This document shows, in pieces, positions 1-7,998 of a stretch of DNA of 64,000 nt. The stretch comes from Flavobacterium aquiphilum (GTDB lineage: Bacteria; Bacteroidota; Bacteroidia; Flavobacteriales; Flavobacteriaceae). The position numbers were made by a program, and so were the translations under genes. The notes beneath the pieces were generated by a model. That model had not been told where the DNA came from, made no database searches, and saw nothing but the letters and a program-made list of their open reading frames with translations. Position 1 is the first letter of the stretch. Each line of letters begins with the position of its first letter. The stretch covers positions 4,154,001 through 4,218,000 of the forward strand of contig NZ_CP114288.1 of assembly GCF_027111335.1 (NCBI RefSeq), read 5' to 3'.

Positions 1-124
1 TCCCAATCCTCATTAAAGTTTGAAAACAGACATTCTTAAGACATCGGTCGCTTATTGTAATTCAAACCAAAAACAAAGAATCCGTAGGATCATTATATAA
101 AAAACATCTTTTTAAAGAACTAAA
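1..124. other. Left-edge non-coding stretch upstream of uxaB
   Basis: No coding sequence is visible before the ATG at 125. No copy of the TGTAATCGATTACA operator is present here. The nearest resemblance is a lone TGTAAT half at about 55-60. Any upstream gene lies outside the window. Confidence 0.5.
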
Positions 125-1567
125 ATGAAAACATTAAATAGAAAAAATACAGGATTAGAAAAACTGAACCCTATTAAAGTGGTACAATTTGGAGAAGGTA
201 ACTTTTTAAGAGCTTTCGTTGATTACGCTTTTTACAAACTAAATAAAGAAGTTGATTTCAATGCTGGAATTGCAATGGTTCAACCATTGAAAGACGGTAT
301 GGTAAACATGATTAATGACCAAGATGGTCTTTATACTTTGTTTATGAATGGAATCAAAAAAGGAGAAAAAATACAAGATATTGAGTTAATTGACAATGTT
401 GTAAAAGCAATAAATCCGTATACTGATTTTGCAGATTATTTAGCATTAGCCAAAGAAGAAGAACTTCAATTTATTGTTTCAAACACTACTGAAGCTGGAA
501 TTGAATTTATCGGAACTGATACTCCGGATATGCAGCCACCTGTATCATTCCCTGCAAAGTTGACTGTATTGTTATATGAAAGATTCAAACATTTCAATGG
601 AGATGCTTCTAAAGCAGTAACTATCATCCCTTGTGAATTGATTGATTATAACTCAGAGACTCTGAAAAAAATCATTTTACAATATGTTGATCTATGGAAA
701 TTAGAAGATGCATTCAAAAACTGGGTATCGGATGCTTGTACATACCACAGTACTTTGGTTGACAGAATCGTTCCAGGATATCCAAGAGCTAATATTGAAG
801 AATACAACAGCAAATTAGATTATCAAGATAATTTAATTGTTGCTGCAGAACCATTTTTCCTTTGGGCTATCGAAGGAGGAGATGATTTAAAAGCAAAATT
901 ACCATTCGATAAAACAGATTTGAATGTGAAAATTGTTGACGATATACGTCCTTTCAAAATGATTAAAGTTCGTATTCTAAACGGTGCACATACTGCTATG
1001 GTACCTTGTTCTCTTTTGTACGGAAACAAATTAGTAATGGAAACTGTGAACGGAGATTTCACAGGTAAATTCGTAGACAACGTTATTGCTGAAATTAGTG
1101 AAACCCTTGCTATGGACAAAAATGAAATCACTGCCTATTGTGAAGAGGTAATGGATCGATTCAGAAATCCATTTATCAAGCATGCACTTGCTGATATTGC
1201 TTTAAATTCAATCTCAAAATTCAAAGTGAGAGTTTTACCAAGTTTATTAGGTTACTATAATGCTAATAAAAAAATTCCTACTAATTTGACTTTTTCATTA
1301 GCTTGTTTAATCCAATTCTACAAAGGAACTTGGAATAACGAAGCATTACCAGTAAAAGACACTCCAGAACTGGTTGAAGAATTTAAAAACATTTGGCAAT
1401 TAGGATCTTTAGACTTAGTTGTTGCTAAAACACTGTCTAACACAGACTTCTGGGGTGAAGATTTAACAAAAATTAACGGTTTATCAGAAGCTTTAGTGGT
1501 AGCTTTGAGTGAAATTGAGGCCAATGGAATCGAAAAAGGATTCAATAATTTCAGTTCTCAATTCTAA
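125..1567 (+). CDS. uxaB: Tagaturonate reductase (altronate oxidoreductase)
   Basis: This predicted cytoplasmic NADH-dependent oxidoreductase of the mannitol dehydrogenase family interconverts D-tagaturonate and D-altronate, the second step of the galacturonate isomerase pathway. Its 480 residues match the family length. An N-terminal Rossmann-type motif FGEGNFLRA lies at residues 22-30. The catalytic-type segment around K281-H289 (KVRILNGAH) is typical of the C-terminal substrate domain. It is followed 27 bp later by uxaA, the next enzyme, so the two probably form one transcript that ends at the hairpin at 3247. Its position beside pectin-degrading genes supports the galacturonate role over mannitol or fructuronate chemistry. 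UxaB and mannonate oxidoreductase UxuB are related, and the adjacent altronate dehydratase decides between them. Confidence 0.93.
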   Translation: MKTLNRKNTGLEKLNPIKVVQFGEGNFLRAFVDYAFYKLNKEVDFNAGIAMVQPLKDGMVNMINDQDGLYTLFMNGIKKGEKIQDIELIDNVVKAINPYTDFADYLALAKEEELQFIVSNTTEAGIEFIGTDTPDMQPPVSFPAKLTVLLYERFKHFNGDASKAVTIIPCELIDYNSETLKKIILQYVDLWKLEDAFKNWVSDACTYHSTLVDRIVPGYPRANIEEYNSKLDYQDNLIVAAEPFFLWAIEGGDDLKAKLPFDKTDLNVKIVDDIRPFKMIKVRILNGAHTAMVPCSLLYGNKLVMETVNGDFTGKFVDNVIAEISETLAMDKNEITAYCEEVMDRFRNPFIKHALADIALNSISKFKVRVLPSLLGYYNANKKIPTNLTFSLACLIQFYKGTWNNEALPVKDTPELVEEFKNIWQLGSLDLVVAKTLSNTDFWGEDLTKINGLSEALVVALSEIEANGIEKGFNNFSSQF

Positions 1568-1594
1568 TTTAGAATTTTCAAAAAAAACAGTATC

Positions 1595-3208
1595 ATGCAA
1601 AAGAAATTAATAAAAGTAAATCCAGCAGATAACGTAATTGTCGCTTTAACCGATTTGGTACAAAACGAACAAATTATGTTTGAAGGAACTACCGTATCAC
1701 CAACTACTGATGTTAAAGCAAAACATAAAATCACAGAGAAAGATTTTGCAATTGGTGATGAGATAATAATGTATGGCGTTTTGGTAGGAAAAGCTGTAAA
1801 GCCTATAAAAAAAGGAGAAGTAATTACCACCGAAAATGTAAAACATCAAAGTGAAAAAGTTTTTGGTAAAAACGGAAATTTAGGTTGGACTCCACCAAAT
1901 GTAGATCGTTGGAAAGACAAAACTTTCAACGGATACCACCGTGCAGATGGACAAGTTGGTACCAAAAACGTTTGGTTATTTATTCCCCTGGTTTTTTGTG
2001 AAAATAAAAATATCGAAAAACTGAAAGATATTTTCGAAAACGAATTACTGCCAAAAAAAGAAGTTTCTTACAAGAATTTATTACGTTCTTTAATTGAAGA
2101 AAAAAGCGTAGAAGAAGTTTCCGATAGATATCGAGACGAAAATCTTTTAGATAATATCGAAGTAAAATTCATCAATCATCAAGGTGGTTGTGGCGGAATT
2201 CGACAAGATTCGGAATTGTTGGCAAAACTTTTGGCAGGATATGTGAACAATCCAAATGTTGCCGGTGCAACTATTTTAAGTTTGGGTTGCCAAAATTTGC
2301 AAGTAGATATTTTTAAAGCTGCATTGAAATCAATTAGCCCAAATTGTGATAAAGAAATTTTGATCTATGAGCAACAACAAATTGGAACTACCGATCAAAT
2401 GTTCCAAATGGTGATTAAAGATTCTTATGAAGCCATTAAAAGAGCCAACAAAATTGAACGTAAACCTGCTCCTATTTCAAAATTAAGTATTGGGTTGGAA
2501 TGTGGTGGATCCGACGGATTTTCAGGAATATCGGCCAATCCAGTATTGGGAGTTGTTTCAGATATTTTCGCAGCTTTGGGAGCCAAATCCATTTTGGCAG
2601 AGTTCCCGGAATTATGCGGTGTTGAGCAAGAATTAATGAACCGATGTATTGACGAAGAAAAAGCAGACAAGTTTTTATCCTTGATGAAAGCTTTTGAAAA
2701 ATCGGTTGTAGATGCAGGTTCAGGATTTGATATGAACCCATCGCCAGGAAATATCAAAGACGGATTAATTACCGACGCTATGAAATCTGCCGGTGCTTCT
2801 AAAAAAGGTGGAACTGCACCTATTGTAGATGTTTTAGATTACGGCGAATATATTTCAAAACCAGGTTTAAATCTTCTAAACACACCAGGAAATGACGCCG
2901 AATGCACCACAGGACTGGTTGGATCGGGAGCAACAGTTGTTTTATTTACCACAGGTTTAGGAAATCCGATGGGAAATCCGGTAGCACCTGTTGTGAAAAT
3001 TGCTTCGAACACGGCATTAACCAATAGAATGTCGGATATTATCGATTTCAATGCCGGAACTGTAATTACTGGTGAAAAAAATATTACCGAAGTTGGAGAA
3101 GAACTTGTAGATTATATTATAGAATTGGCGAGCGGAAACGTAGAAACAAAAGCTGATCAGTTGAAACAAGATGTATTTATTCCTTGGAAAAGAGGAGTAT
3201 CATTATAA
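1595..3208 (+). CDS. uxaA: Altronate dehydratase
   Basis: UxaA dehydrates D-altronate to 2-keto-3-deoxygluconate. This is the step after UxaB, and its product enters the KDG kinase/aldolase route. The 537-residue protein has the expected single-chain layout: an N-terminal SAF-type domain in roughly the first 90 residues and a large C-terminal UxaA domain. The latter contains the glycine- and cysteine-rich segments HQGGCGGIRQDSE and LECGGSDGFSGISANP. Family members need a metal ion, and these cysteines are probable ligands. KDG kinase, KDPG aldolase and uronate isomerase are not in this window and may lie to the left. A strong hairpin terminator follows 38 bp after the stop codon. Confidence 0.94.
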   Translation: MQKKLIKVNPADNVIVALTDLVQNEQIMFEGTTVSPTTDVKAKHKITEKDFAIGDEIIMYGVLVGKAVKPIKKGEVITTENVKHQSEKVFGKNGNLGWTPPNVDRWKDKTFNGYHRADGQVGTKNVWLFIPLVFCENKNIEKLKDIFENELLPKKEVSYKNLLRSLIEEKSVEEVSDRYRDENLLDNIEVKFINHQGGCGGIRQDSELLAKLLAGYVNNPNVAGATILSLGCQNLQVDIFKAALKSISPNCDKEILIYEQQQIGTTDQMFQMVIKDSYEAIKRANKIERKPAPISKLSIGLECGGSDGFSGISANPVLGVVSDIFAALGAKSILAEFPELCGVEQELMNRCIDEEKADKFLSLMKAFEKSVVDAGSGFDMNPSPGNIKDGLITDAMKSAGASKKGGTAPIVDVLDYGEYISKPGLNLLNTPGNDAECTTGLVGSGATVVLFTTGLGNPMGNPVAPVVKIASNTALTNRMSDIIDFNAGTVITGEKNITEVGEELVDYIIELASGNVETKADQLKQDVFIPWKRGVSL

Positions 3209-3246
3209 GAGTTTTTTTGTTTTGAGTTTTTTTAGATTAAAGAAAG

Positions 3247-3277
3247 AAGCCGTTAGATTAATTTCTAACGGCTTTTT
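3247..3277 (+). terminator. Rho-independent terminator after uxaBA
   Basis: Perfect 11-bp arms, AAGCCGTTAGA (3247-3257) and TCTAACGGCTT (3264-3274), enclose a 6-nt loop and run into TTTTT. It lies 38 bp after the uxaA stop. Confidence 0.88.
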
Positions 3278-3309
3278 GAATTTTATACTAAACTTGAATT
3301 TATTATTAT

Positions 3310-3437
3310 TTTTTGGAGCACAACATTTGTCTTTTTAGGAAGTATCCTCCCGTCTTCCGTTGCAATCTTGCAAGCCAAACCAAGGCTTACAAGGATTTTC
3401 ACTTCAACCGGGGCTAAAAATCAACATCCTGTTTTCA
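3310..3437. repeat. Interspersed palindromic repeat, family A, copy 1
   Basis: This intergenic copy has the conserved left flank CCTCCCGTCTTCCGTTGCAA, then a variable stem TTGCAAGCC...GGCTTACAA, then the right flank AGGATTTTCACTTCAACCGG followed by GGCTAAAA. The same flanks with different stem sequences occur at 25128-25310 and 39702-39838. Degenerate relatives lie near 31289 and 41118. I saw no coding capacity. Confidence 0.75.
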
Positions 3438-3485
3438 TAAGTATAAACAAAAAACAACGATAGACTACAGATTACAATTAATAAA

Positions 3486-4490
3486 TCACTTTTGAATAGG
3501 ATTCCATCCGTTTAAAATCTTTTCAATCGTATAATCGGAAACTTCCGCATCTGTCAATGTATGCGACCATTTAACTCGGGATGATTGGGAAGCTCCTTTG
3601 CCCCTGCTTTTATACTCTGCATAAAATGTAGCTGCTTCCGCTTCGGGTTTGTTCCAATTGTGCCATCCCAATGGATTAATATGCTCACCCATTTCGCATT
3701 TGATAAAAACAGTTTTAGCATCATTACGCCAAGGACGTCCCAAATAAACAGTTCCTTTATCGGCATTGCCAGTTAATTTGCAATTCATAAAAACATATCC
3801 GTAGGGTCTATTTATCGTTGTTGAAGCTGCTGTAATATAATATCCCCCCTTTTTTGAAAAGATCTCACAGCCCTCGAATAAAACCGTCGATGCACCAAAA
3901 ATAAAGTCTGTAGCACCTTCTATATAGCAATTTTTATAATATTGTCTGCTACTATCCGCTCGTGTATAAATAGTATCTTGAAAGCCTTTAAAAATACAAT
4001 TTTCAAAAAATACTTTATCACCATCAATCCTAACAGCAACTGCCTGCCCTACCGCTCCAGCCGAATTTTCAAAAGTAATATTGATTGCTTTAAAACTATC
4101 TCCAGTTATCGCAAAACTATAAGAACCAGCCGTACCAATACCCAAACCTCTTGCCCCTTTCTTTGAAGCAAAATCATCATAAGTCAGTATTGTTTTAGTT
4201 TTGTCCTCACCTATTAAAGTAATGTTTATTTTGTCTTTTGGCACTTCTATCTTTTCTTTATAGACACCATTTTTAATATAAATCCTTATCTCTTTCTGAG
4301 TTAAAAGAGGAACTGAATTTATCGCTTCTTGTACCGTCAAAAAATTCCCTGACCCTTTTGCGTCAACAACAATGTCATATTTTATAGGTTCTTTACTAAC
4401 CGAACCGTTTGATTTTCCAGCCGAACAACTCAACAAGAATATAGATAAAAGCGAAAAACAAAAACGCTTCAATTTCATTTTTTCCATCAT
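3486..4490 (-). CDS. Pectin methylesterase, CE8, lipoprotein
   Basis: This enzyme hydrolyses methyl esters on homogalacturonan, releasing methanol and exposing carboxylates for lyases and hydrolases. The N-terminus (KLKRFCFSLLSIFLLSCS) is a lipoprotein signal with the lipobox cysteine. CE8 motifs are present: GPVGQAVAVR, QDTIYTR (Gln and first Asp region), TDFIFGASTVLF (second Asp) and YLGRPWR (Arg). The start is placed at the first ATG after the upstream terminator. An in-frame ATG at 4529 lies inside that hairpin and is unlikely; 4487 and 4478 are also possible. The gene is last in the susC-susD-lipoprotein run but is separated from it by a perfect terminator, so its expression may depend on read-through. 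A second CE8 domain is fused to PL10 at 19899. Confidence 0.92.
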   Translation of the reverse strand: MMEKMKLKRFCFSLLSIFLLSCSAGKSNGSVSKEPIKYDIVVDAKGSGNFLTVQEAINSVPLLTQKEIRIYIKNGVYKEKIEVPKDKINITLIGEDKTKTILTYDDFASKKGARGLGIGTAGSYSFAITGDSFKAINITFENSAGAVGQAVAVRIDGDKVFFENCIFKGFQDTIYTRADSSRQYYKNCYIEGATDFIFGASTVLFEGCEIFSKKGGYYITAASTTINRPYGYVFMNCKLTGNADKGTVYLGRPWRNDAKTVFIKCEMGEHINPLGWHNWNKPEAEAATFYAEYKSRGKGASQSSRVKWSHTLTDAEVSDYTIEKILNGWNPIQK

Positions 4491-4500
4491 AATTAAACAA

Positions 4501-4537
4501 ATAAAAAAACCTGAGTTTGACGAATCCAACTCAGGTT
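4501..4537 (-). terminator. Terminator/attenuator between the beta-helix lipoprotein and the CE8 gene
   Basis: Perfect 10-bp arms AACTCAGGTT and AACCTGAGTT (plus-strand 4528-4537 and 4508-4517) enclose a 10-nt loop. On the minus strand they are followed by a T run at 4507-4501. The CE8 start codon at 4490 is only 10 nt beyond, which leaves no room for a full promoter downstream of the hairpin. Confidence 0.85.
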
Positions 4538-4556
4538 AAAAATTAAACTTTATAGT

Positions 4557-6128
4557 TTATGGCAACCAACGTGGATCACCTACTTTGTTGTCAATTAATG
4601 TTTGATTTTGCACTTTAAAATTACCATTTACAGCATCAACAAATTGAGGATCTAATTTGGTTAATGTAGTCGAACCATCAACTTTTATAGTCCCATTCAC
4701 CGTCCATAAGTTAGCTGAATTAAAATAATTATTATTCAAAAATGTTGGAGCTGCAGTATTTGTTTGGTTGCTATAGATTGCTAATGAATTATCCGCAAAT
4801 AATGTATTTCGAACTATTGATACATTATTTAGAAAACGCAAATACAACATTCTGTTTGTAGCAACAGTCATTCCTTTATTAGAAATAGTACATTTATCAA
4901 CTAACACATTTGTAGTCAATCCTGTACCTGAATAACCGGCAGCAGCATCCACACGAATAAAATCACGAGCAGTTACACAATTATTAAACGTTGAGTTCGT
5001 AAGTGAAATAGTAGCAACATAAGCAAGTCTGAAATCGATAAAATCAGCGCTGCTTGTTGAGAAATTGGTTAAAATGCTGTTATCAATTTTGAATGAATTT
5101 ACTTTAGAAGCAAAATTTCCATAAATCAAGCGATTACAATCATGAATATTACAACCGGTAATAAGAATGTCACCATAATTTCCGCCTGAACTTGCCGTTG
5201 CGTCAATCTTAATAACATCAGACGATGCAAGCGCAACACCATCTCCTTTTATATCTAAATCCTGTAATTTCAAATCGGTTGCACCAGCGGCAAGATTGAA
5301 ATTTAGATGCACTTTTGGTTTATCATAACTACGAAGACCATAAATAGAGATCGGTTTGGTTAAAGTTACCACTCCTTTATACACTGTATAATCACCAGGC
5401 TCTAAATATAATTTGGCACCCGAAGCAGCATTTGTGATTTTATCATTTAAATCATCAGTTGGGTGAATTAAAATACCATCTCCAATATCTACAGCAGTTT
5501 TAAAAGTTTTTGTTCCTCTTAGCTTAGTACCGTTCATTAAACTTGCATTATAAGTTGTTTCGCCAGTTAATCCCGTTACTGTCGCTATTCCACTAGTTTT
5601 TTCTGCAGCTGTGATAACGTGATTAATATTTCCCGGAGTCAAAGTAATGTTGGTTACATTACTATTTGGAACCCAACGCAAAACAGCTTTAGTCGCCTGA
5701 ATATCTCCATCAACAGTCGCCAAGAAAAGTTGTTCACTTAATGTTTGGGCTGTAATCGTAGAATATTTAGAGTCATCCAATCCCGTAGAACTAACCGCTT
5801 TTACACGAATTGAATAGTTAGTCAAACCTTCTAAAGCTACCGAAACAGGAAGTTCTTTGTCCGTAACATTAATCGTTTTGTAAATAGTTGTAAAATTTGG
5901 ATCATCAGCACTAAAATCAACTACATAATGATCTGTATTTGCAACAGGAGTCCAACTCAGTGTTACGGTAGTTTGATTAGTCACTTTTGCCGTAAGTCCT
6001 ATAGGAGAAAACACACGACTAGCACCAATATCCTCTAGCAATGGTACATTATAATCTTCGCAAGAAGTAAAAGCTAAAGCCATTAGCAAAATGGCTAATA
6101 ATCCCTTTATTATATTAGTTTTTTTCAT
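4557..6128 (-). CDS. Surface lipoprotein with FN3-like repeats and a pectate-lyase-like beta-helix (DUF4957/DUF5123 type)
   Basis: This gene takes the position of SusE/SusF after susD, so it is probably a cell-surface glycan-binding protein of the pectin importer. The signal peptide ends in a lipobox (LLMALAFTSCED, Cys about 23). Residues about 40-130 form a fibronectin type III-like domain (SWTPVANTDHYVVDF, YSIRVKAVSS), and a second such segment may follow. From about residue 220 onward the sequence has the short Asn-rich strand periodicity of a parallel beta-helix (for example ITGCNIHDCNRLIYGN, VDKCTISN). This matches families I recall as DUF4957 and DUF5123 in pectin loci. No lyase catalytic residues could be assigned, so binding is more likely than cleavage. 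It starts 39 bp after susD and ends before the hairpin at 4501-4537. Confidence 0.82.
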   Translation of the reverse strand: MKKTNIIKGLLAILLMALAFTSCEDYNVPLLEDIGASRVFSPIGLTAKVTNQTTVTLSWTPVANTDHYVVDFSADDPNFTTIYKTINVTDKELPVSVALEGLTNYSIRVKAVSSTGLDDSKYSTITAQTLSEQLFLATVDGDIQATKAVLRWVPNSNVTNITLTPGNINHVITAAEKTSGIATVTGLTGETTYNASLMNGTKLRGTKTFKTAVDIGDGILIHPTDDLNDKITNAASGAKLYLEPGDYTVYKGVVTLTKPISIYGLRSYDKPKVHLNFNLAAGATDLKLQDLDIKGDGVALASSDVIKIDATASSGGNYGDILITGCNIHDCNRLIYGNFASKVNSFKIDNSILTNFSTSSADFIDFRLAYVATISLTNSTFNNCVTARDFIRVDAAAGYSGTGLTTNVLVDKCTISNKGMTVATNRMLYLRFLNNVSIVRNTLFADNSLAIYSNQTNTAAPTFLNNNYFNSANLWTVNGTIKVDGSTTLTKLDPQFVDAVNGNFKVQNQTLIDNKVGDPRWLP

Positions 6129-6167
6129 AATCAGAATGAATTATATTATTTATACTTTATCAGGTTA

Positions 6168-7964
6168 TTAATACCCGTAATCATTAACCAATTTCCCGTT
6201 GCTTCCTTCAATAAACACCTGCCAGATAGGCCAGAATTGTCTTGCATCAGGGTTTACTCCCACTCTATAAAGCGAATTGATCTTAGTAGCATCTAAAGCA
6301 GACCAAGCAAACGAAGTATAAACAGCCGGATCTTGAACAACGTTTTCACCTCGATTAAGTCCATAAATTTCCAATGTTTCGTTATCAGCTTTGTATTTGA
6401 AATACAAAGTACTAGGAACAGTTGCATATTCACCAGTACGTGCAGCCAGATTAGTCATTTTAACTTTGGCTTCATCCAATTTAACTTTTAATAAATTCCA
6501 ACGGATAAGTGCCATCTTACGATCCATTTCTCCAGTAAATTCAAATTTATTTTCATCTACAAGAGCATTGAACATAGCATCTTTCGTAGTCAAAGCATTT
6601 ACGTATGCGTCAACTTTTTGAGCCCAAGCAGTAGATGGGAAAGCTCTTTTACGAATTTCTTTCAAATAAGGAGCAGCAGCAGTTGGCCCTTCAATTTCGT
6701 TTGCAGTTTCAGCTGCCATAAGCAATACTTCAGCATAACGCATATATATTTTGTTCACTCCATCATCATTCGTAGATGTAACATAACGTTTCATCCATTC
6801 GTAACGATATTTACCAAAATACCAAGTATTAAATGCTCCCAATTCTTGTTTCGCTTTACCAGCTACAGCAGTTCCATATTTGTAAGGAACACAAGTTACA
6901 TCTCTACGAGTATCTGCCTGATCATAATCATAAAAAATGTGAGGTAATGGACCACCTACTCCACCTCTATTAGCTCCATTAGCCTGATATTGATCTGATG
7001 CTGAAGTGTGCTTTACAGCAAACGTAAACAACATTCTACCGCGACCATCAGCAAAAGGAAGTTCCCATAATGGTTCAGCATTAGCAGTTAAATCTTCTTG
7101 GTTGTATTTTCTCCATAAATTTTCAAATGAAGACTCCAAGTGAACAGTCCCACTATTGATTACATCTCTACATTCGCTTAATGCCAAAGCATACATTTTA
7201 TCTTTTGCAAGATCCGGATCATTACTTCTGTGAATACCATCAGGGTATTGTTGATAACCGCTGGCAACCAAAGCCAAACGAGCACGGAATGCTTTAACAA
7301 AAGCTTTGTTTACTCTTTCTACACTTGATGTATATGTACTCGCATTAGGCCAAGCAACTAAATTCTCAGCTTCACCTAAATCAGCGATTAATTGTTTGTA
7401 AATAACATCTCTGTTAGTTTTAGGTAAATAAATAGTCTCCGAATTAATTGGCTCAAAACGAGCTGGTACATCACCCCAAGCTCTCAATAAATCAGCATAA
7501 TAAATGGCACGCAAAGCAAGTGCTTCCCCCAAAAGTTGTCCTAACTCTGATCCTGCTACAGGATTTCCATATTTACGCAGTCCTCTAATACAAATATTAG
7601 CACGCTCAATACCTGAATATGACATCGCCCAAACATTGTTGGTTGTGTTCATCTCTGTATTATTCGCTTTCGCATCATATGTACATAGATCCGATTTGTT
7701 ATCAACGGTTGACGAAGCATTGAACCATTCAATATCTGAATTCATACCATAGTAACCTAAAAAACGACCTCTGTAAGAGTTGGTTTCAGCAAATGGCACT
7801 TTAATCCCATCAACCGCACCTTTAGCCAAATCCGGTGTTGAGAAAAGAATGGATTCGTCTACGGTCGATTTTGTTTCTGTTGTCAGAAATTCATCAGCAA
7901 CATCATTACAAGAAGTAATAAGTCCTGAAAAAACTATTCCTGCTATTATAATTATTTTTTTCAT
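6168..7964 (-). CDS. SusD-family nutrient-binding lipoprotein
   Basis: SusD proteins are outer-membrane surface lipoproteins that cap the SusC channel and bind the glycan substrate. The 598-residue protein starts with a lipoprotein signal (IIIIAGIVFSGLITSCND, Cys about 19). It has the TPR-like helical SusD core, recognisable in ALRAIYYADLLRAWGDVPAR and YMRYAEVLLMAAETANE, and a typical C-terminus with a FWPIWQ segment. It lies 34 bp downstream of its SusC partner, in the normal order. The pectin context of all neighbours suggests oligogalacturonides or rhamnogalacturonan oligomers as ligand, which is inference. Confidence 0.95.
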   Translation of the reverse strand: MKKIIIIAGIVFSGLITSCNDVADEFLTTETKSTVDESILFSTPDLAKGAVDGIKVPFAETNSYRGRFLGYYGMNSDIEWFNASSTVDNKSDLCTYDAKANNTEMNTTNNVWAMSYSGIERANICIRGLRKYGNPVAGSELGQLLGEALALRAIYYADLLRAWGDVPARFEPINSETIYLPKTNRDVIYKQLIADLGEAENLVAWPNASTYTSSVERVNKAFVKAFRARLALVASGYQQYPDGIHRSNDPDLAKDKMYALALSECRDVINSGTVHLESSFENLWRKYNQEDLTANAEPLWELPFADGRGRMLFTFAVKHTSASDQYQANGANRGGVGGPLPHIFYDYDQADTRRDVTCVPYKYGTAVAGKAKQELGAFNTWYFGKYRYEWMKRYVTSTNDDGVNKIYMRYAEVLLMAAETANEIEGPTAAAPYLKEIRKRAFPSTAWAQKVDAYVNALTTKDAMFNALVDENKFEFTGEMDRKMALIRWNLLKVKLDEAKVKMTNLAARTGEYATVPSTLYFKYKADNETLEIYGLNRGENVVQDPAVYTSFAWSALDATKINSLYRVGVNPDARQFWPIWQVFIEGSNGKLVNDYGY

Positions 7965-7998
7965 ATTTCTAGGATATTTTATGAGATACTAATTTTAC

